From Ferrovibrio terrae_B (GTDB lineage Bacteria; Pseudomonadota; Alphaproteobacteria; Ferrovibrionales; Ferrovibrionaceae): a stretch of DNA of 64,000 bases. The notes beneath the pieces are model-generated. The model saw only the letters and a program-made list of their open reading frames with translations, had not been told where the DNA came from and searched no databases. How positions within the stretch are numbered: the stretch's first letter is position 1; every line of letters starts with the position of its first letter. Both the position numbers and the translations under genes were made by a program. The stretch spans positions 7,296-71,295 of the forward strand of contig NZ_CALRUC010000006.1 in the NCBI RefSeq assembly GCF_943371255.1, in the 5' to 3' direction. This document shows positions 62,629-64,000 of the stretch, piece after piece.

Positions 62629-63519
62629 ATGCATAGTCTTCGTCCGATCCCCGGTTTTCTGCTGGCGGCGCTTCTGATGGCAGCGCCCGGCCCGGTGTCG
62701 GACGCCTATGCCCAGCATCAACTGGCCCAGTCCCAGGCCTCAGAACCGGCCGATACCGAGGATGTCACCGATGGCGCCACCATCGTGCGCGGCAAGTATG
62801 CGGCTGGCGATACGCGGTCCGACTGGGAAGCCGCCGTGCGCGACGGAAAACCCGAGCGGATCGCCGAGTGGCGCGACTATGGCGACAAGGGCAGCGCCAA
62901 TGTCGTTTTCAGCTTTCATAACGGCGACCTGATGCATTACGCCGAGCACGGCCGCCGGCGTGGCGGCCAGGCCGGGTCCATGGACGGGCTGCGCCGGGTC
63001 GAACTCAATCTCTCCTTCGCCAACGGCCGCTATACCGGCGGCCGCAAGACCATCGACGGCATCGAGACCGAGCCGACCGATGCGGAAATCCGTGGCGCCA
63101 ATCTGCAGGCCGTGGCGGCGCTGGAGCGGCTGGCGGTGTCCAAGCCGGCCTGGCAGGACAGTCGCGGCACCGGATTTTCGATGACGTCGATCCCGCAGCC
63201 GGCCGGCCCCAGTGCCGAGGCGCGGCGGCTGGCCGGCGCCGGTGGCGAAATCGTGTTCCGCTGCAGCGATACCCTCTATGCCGTGCTGGGTGCGGCGCAG
63301 GAGCGCCTGGTGGTGGAAACCCAGGGCCGCGACCCGGTCACGCTGCAACGGCAGTCGGTCGGCATGCGCTACGATTATTTCGGGGCCGGCTGGGGCGCCC
63401 AGCGCCGTGGCGAGGAACTGCGGCTTGAAGAGGCCGGTGGTCGCGCCATGCTGTGCCGGATTGTCTCGGCTGCAGCGCCGCCCTCATCGCTGCCGCCATC
63501 GGACCCGCCGGCACGCTAG
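62629..63519 (+). CDS. Exported protein with C-terminal MliC-like domain
   Basis: The 296-residue protein has a signal peptide (HSLRPIPGFLLAALLMAAPGPVSDAYAQ). Residues about 55-165 form an unrecognised beta-rich region (FSFHNGDLMHYAEHGRRRG, SFANGRYTGGRKTIDGIE). The C-terminal 80 residues resemble MliC/PliC lysozyme-inhibitor folds: VFRCSDTLYAVLG, VTLQRQSVGMRYDYFGAGWGAQRRGEELRLEEAGGRAMLCRI, with the two Cys of the family. GGAG lies before ATG 62629; the frame is open to 62533. It is divergent from the solute-binding gene. Confidence 0.65.
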   Translation: MHSLRPIPGFLLAALLMAAPGPVSDAYAQHQLAQSQASEPADTEDVTDGATIVRGKYAAGDTRSDWEAAVRDGKPERIAEWRDYGDKGSANVVFSFHNGDLMHYAEHGRRRGGQAGSMDGLRRVELNLSFANGRYTGGRKTIDGIETEPTDAEIRGANLQAVAALERLAVSKPAWQDSRGTGFSMTSIPQPAGPSAEARRLAGAGGEIVFRCSDTLYAVLGAAQERLVVETQGRDPVTLQRQSVGMRYDYFGAGWGAQRRGEELRLEEAGGRAMLCRIVSAAAPPSSLPPSDPPAR

Positions 63520-63541
63520 CAGAAAATCGGTTCGCGGCCGC

Positions 63542-63976
63542 TCAGGCCTTGTCGAAAACCTTGAAGGTTGCCGTCGCCCGGTTGGTCACCAGAGCGCCAA
63601 CCTTGAGTTCGCACTGCACGGTCAGGATATCGCCCTCGCGTGTCAGTTCGATCAGATGGCAGGTCAGCCAGGCGCCCATCGGCGCCGGCCGCCGGTAGTC
63701 CATGCTGAGCTGCGTGGTCCACATTTTCCCGATATCGGACCGCTGGTGATAGATGAAGGCGGCCATGAAGGTATCGGCCAGTGTGGCGAGAAAGCCGCCA
63801 TGCCCGGTGCCGTGCCGATTGGCATGCTTGGGGCGCACATGCAGGCCGTAGACCGGCGGCGCGCCCATGGCGTCATCGCGGATATAGACTTTGCCCAGGC
63901 TTCGGAAGAATGGCGACACCGGCGGCAGCACGGCGAAGCCGGGCGGCACCGGCGCCGGCTGTCGGCGCTGTTTCAT
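63542..63976 (-). CDS. PaaI-family hotdog thioesterase
   Basis: The 144-residue protein has the hotdog fold with VRPKHANRHGTGHGGFLATLADTFMAAFIY (the HGG...D catalytic helix) and LSMDYRRPAPMGAWLTCHLIELTREGDILTVQCELKVGALVTNRATATFKVF. It should hydrolyse an acyl-CoA; the substrate is unknown. The start at 63976 is an ATG near the window edge. Confidence 0.85.
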   Translation of the reverse strand: MKQRRQPAPVPPGFAVLPPVSPFFRSLGKVYIRDDAMGAPPVYGLHVRPKHANRHGTGHGGFLATLADTFMAAFIYHQRSDIGKMWTTQLSMDYRRPAPMGAWLTCHLIELTREGDILTVQCELKVGALVTNRATATFKVFDKA

Positions 63977-64000
63977 AAAAGGCTTGATGGCCTATGCAGC

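Overview
The window is 64 kb of high-GC DNA that reads as one chromosomal stretch of an alphaproteobacterium. The support is a MucR/Ros-type regulator, an IalB-family protein, a GlxA-type regulator, a Fur-family regulator, and the run tsaB-rimI / mucR / fur / plsC / miaB / phoH / ybeY / corC / lnt / HTH / metK / trmB / rimP / nusA / ylxR / infB / rbfA / truB / rpsO / pnp. I infer a free-living, motile member of the Rhodospirillales or a neighbouring order; the genus cannot be fixed from sequence reading alone. I saw no rRNA, tRNA, CRISPR array, insertion sequence or prophage.

Layout. 1-3.6 kb: the end of a LysR regulator, an isochorismatase-fold hydrolase, and a PAS protein followed by a membrane-free chemoreceptor (a split Aer-like pair). 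3.7-7.8 kb: a DUF2177 membrane protein, an OmpR/EnvZ-like two-component pair, and a divergent MipA/OmpV outer-membrane protein with a small membrane protein. 7.8-19.2 kb: mixed metabolic and stress genes (YegD-like Hsp70, short MetE-like methyltransferase, GlxA regulator, SAM methyltransferase, MATE pump, SGNH-like exported protein, MFS transporter, M20 amidohydrolase, a second MipA, an AbrB-type protein). 19.3-27.4 kb: a nitrogen-scavenging island with a PAS-PAS-AAA+-Fis sigma-54 activator, a divergent NrtA/B/D-type ABC transporter with cyanase, and a NIT-domain chemoreceptor. 27.4-36.4 kb: rlmN, IalB, an ECF sigma factor, a PAS_5 protein, sppA-ihfB-lapA, an ornithine-cyclodeaminase/FAD-oxidase pair and a VanX-type dipeptidase. 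36.5-60.7 kb: the conserved housekeeping run, interrupted by one opposite-strand SPINDLY-type glycosyltransferase. 60.8-64 kb: a sulfotransferase-like protein, a periplasmic solute-binding protein, an exported MliC-like protein and a hotdog thioesterase.

The most interesting system is the cyanate island. The activator is divergent from the transporter/cyanase operon. The shared 188-bp gap carries three TACGA-N4-TCGTA-type palindromes on the activator side and a -24/-12 promoter (21381-21396) on the transporter side. A second near-consensus -24/-12 element (25157-25172) precedes the NIT-domain chemoreceptor, just past the cynS terminator. I infer a regulon joining cyanate uptake and breakdown with taxis under sigma-54 control. 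Other points of interest are the split PAS/chemoreceptor pair, a TsaB-RimI fusion, a promoter plus intrinsic terminator in the rimP-nusA-infB leader, a structured metK leader, a Lys-rich YbeY tail, and a decayed palindromic repeat near 7.8 kb. Start sites were chosen from Shine-Dalgarno spacing and family alignment from memory; no database search was run.
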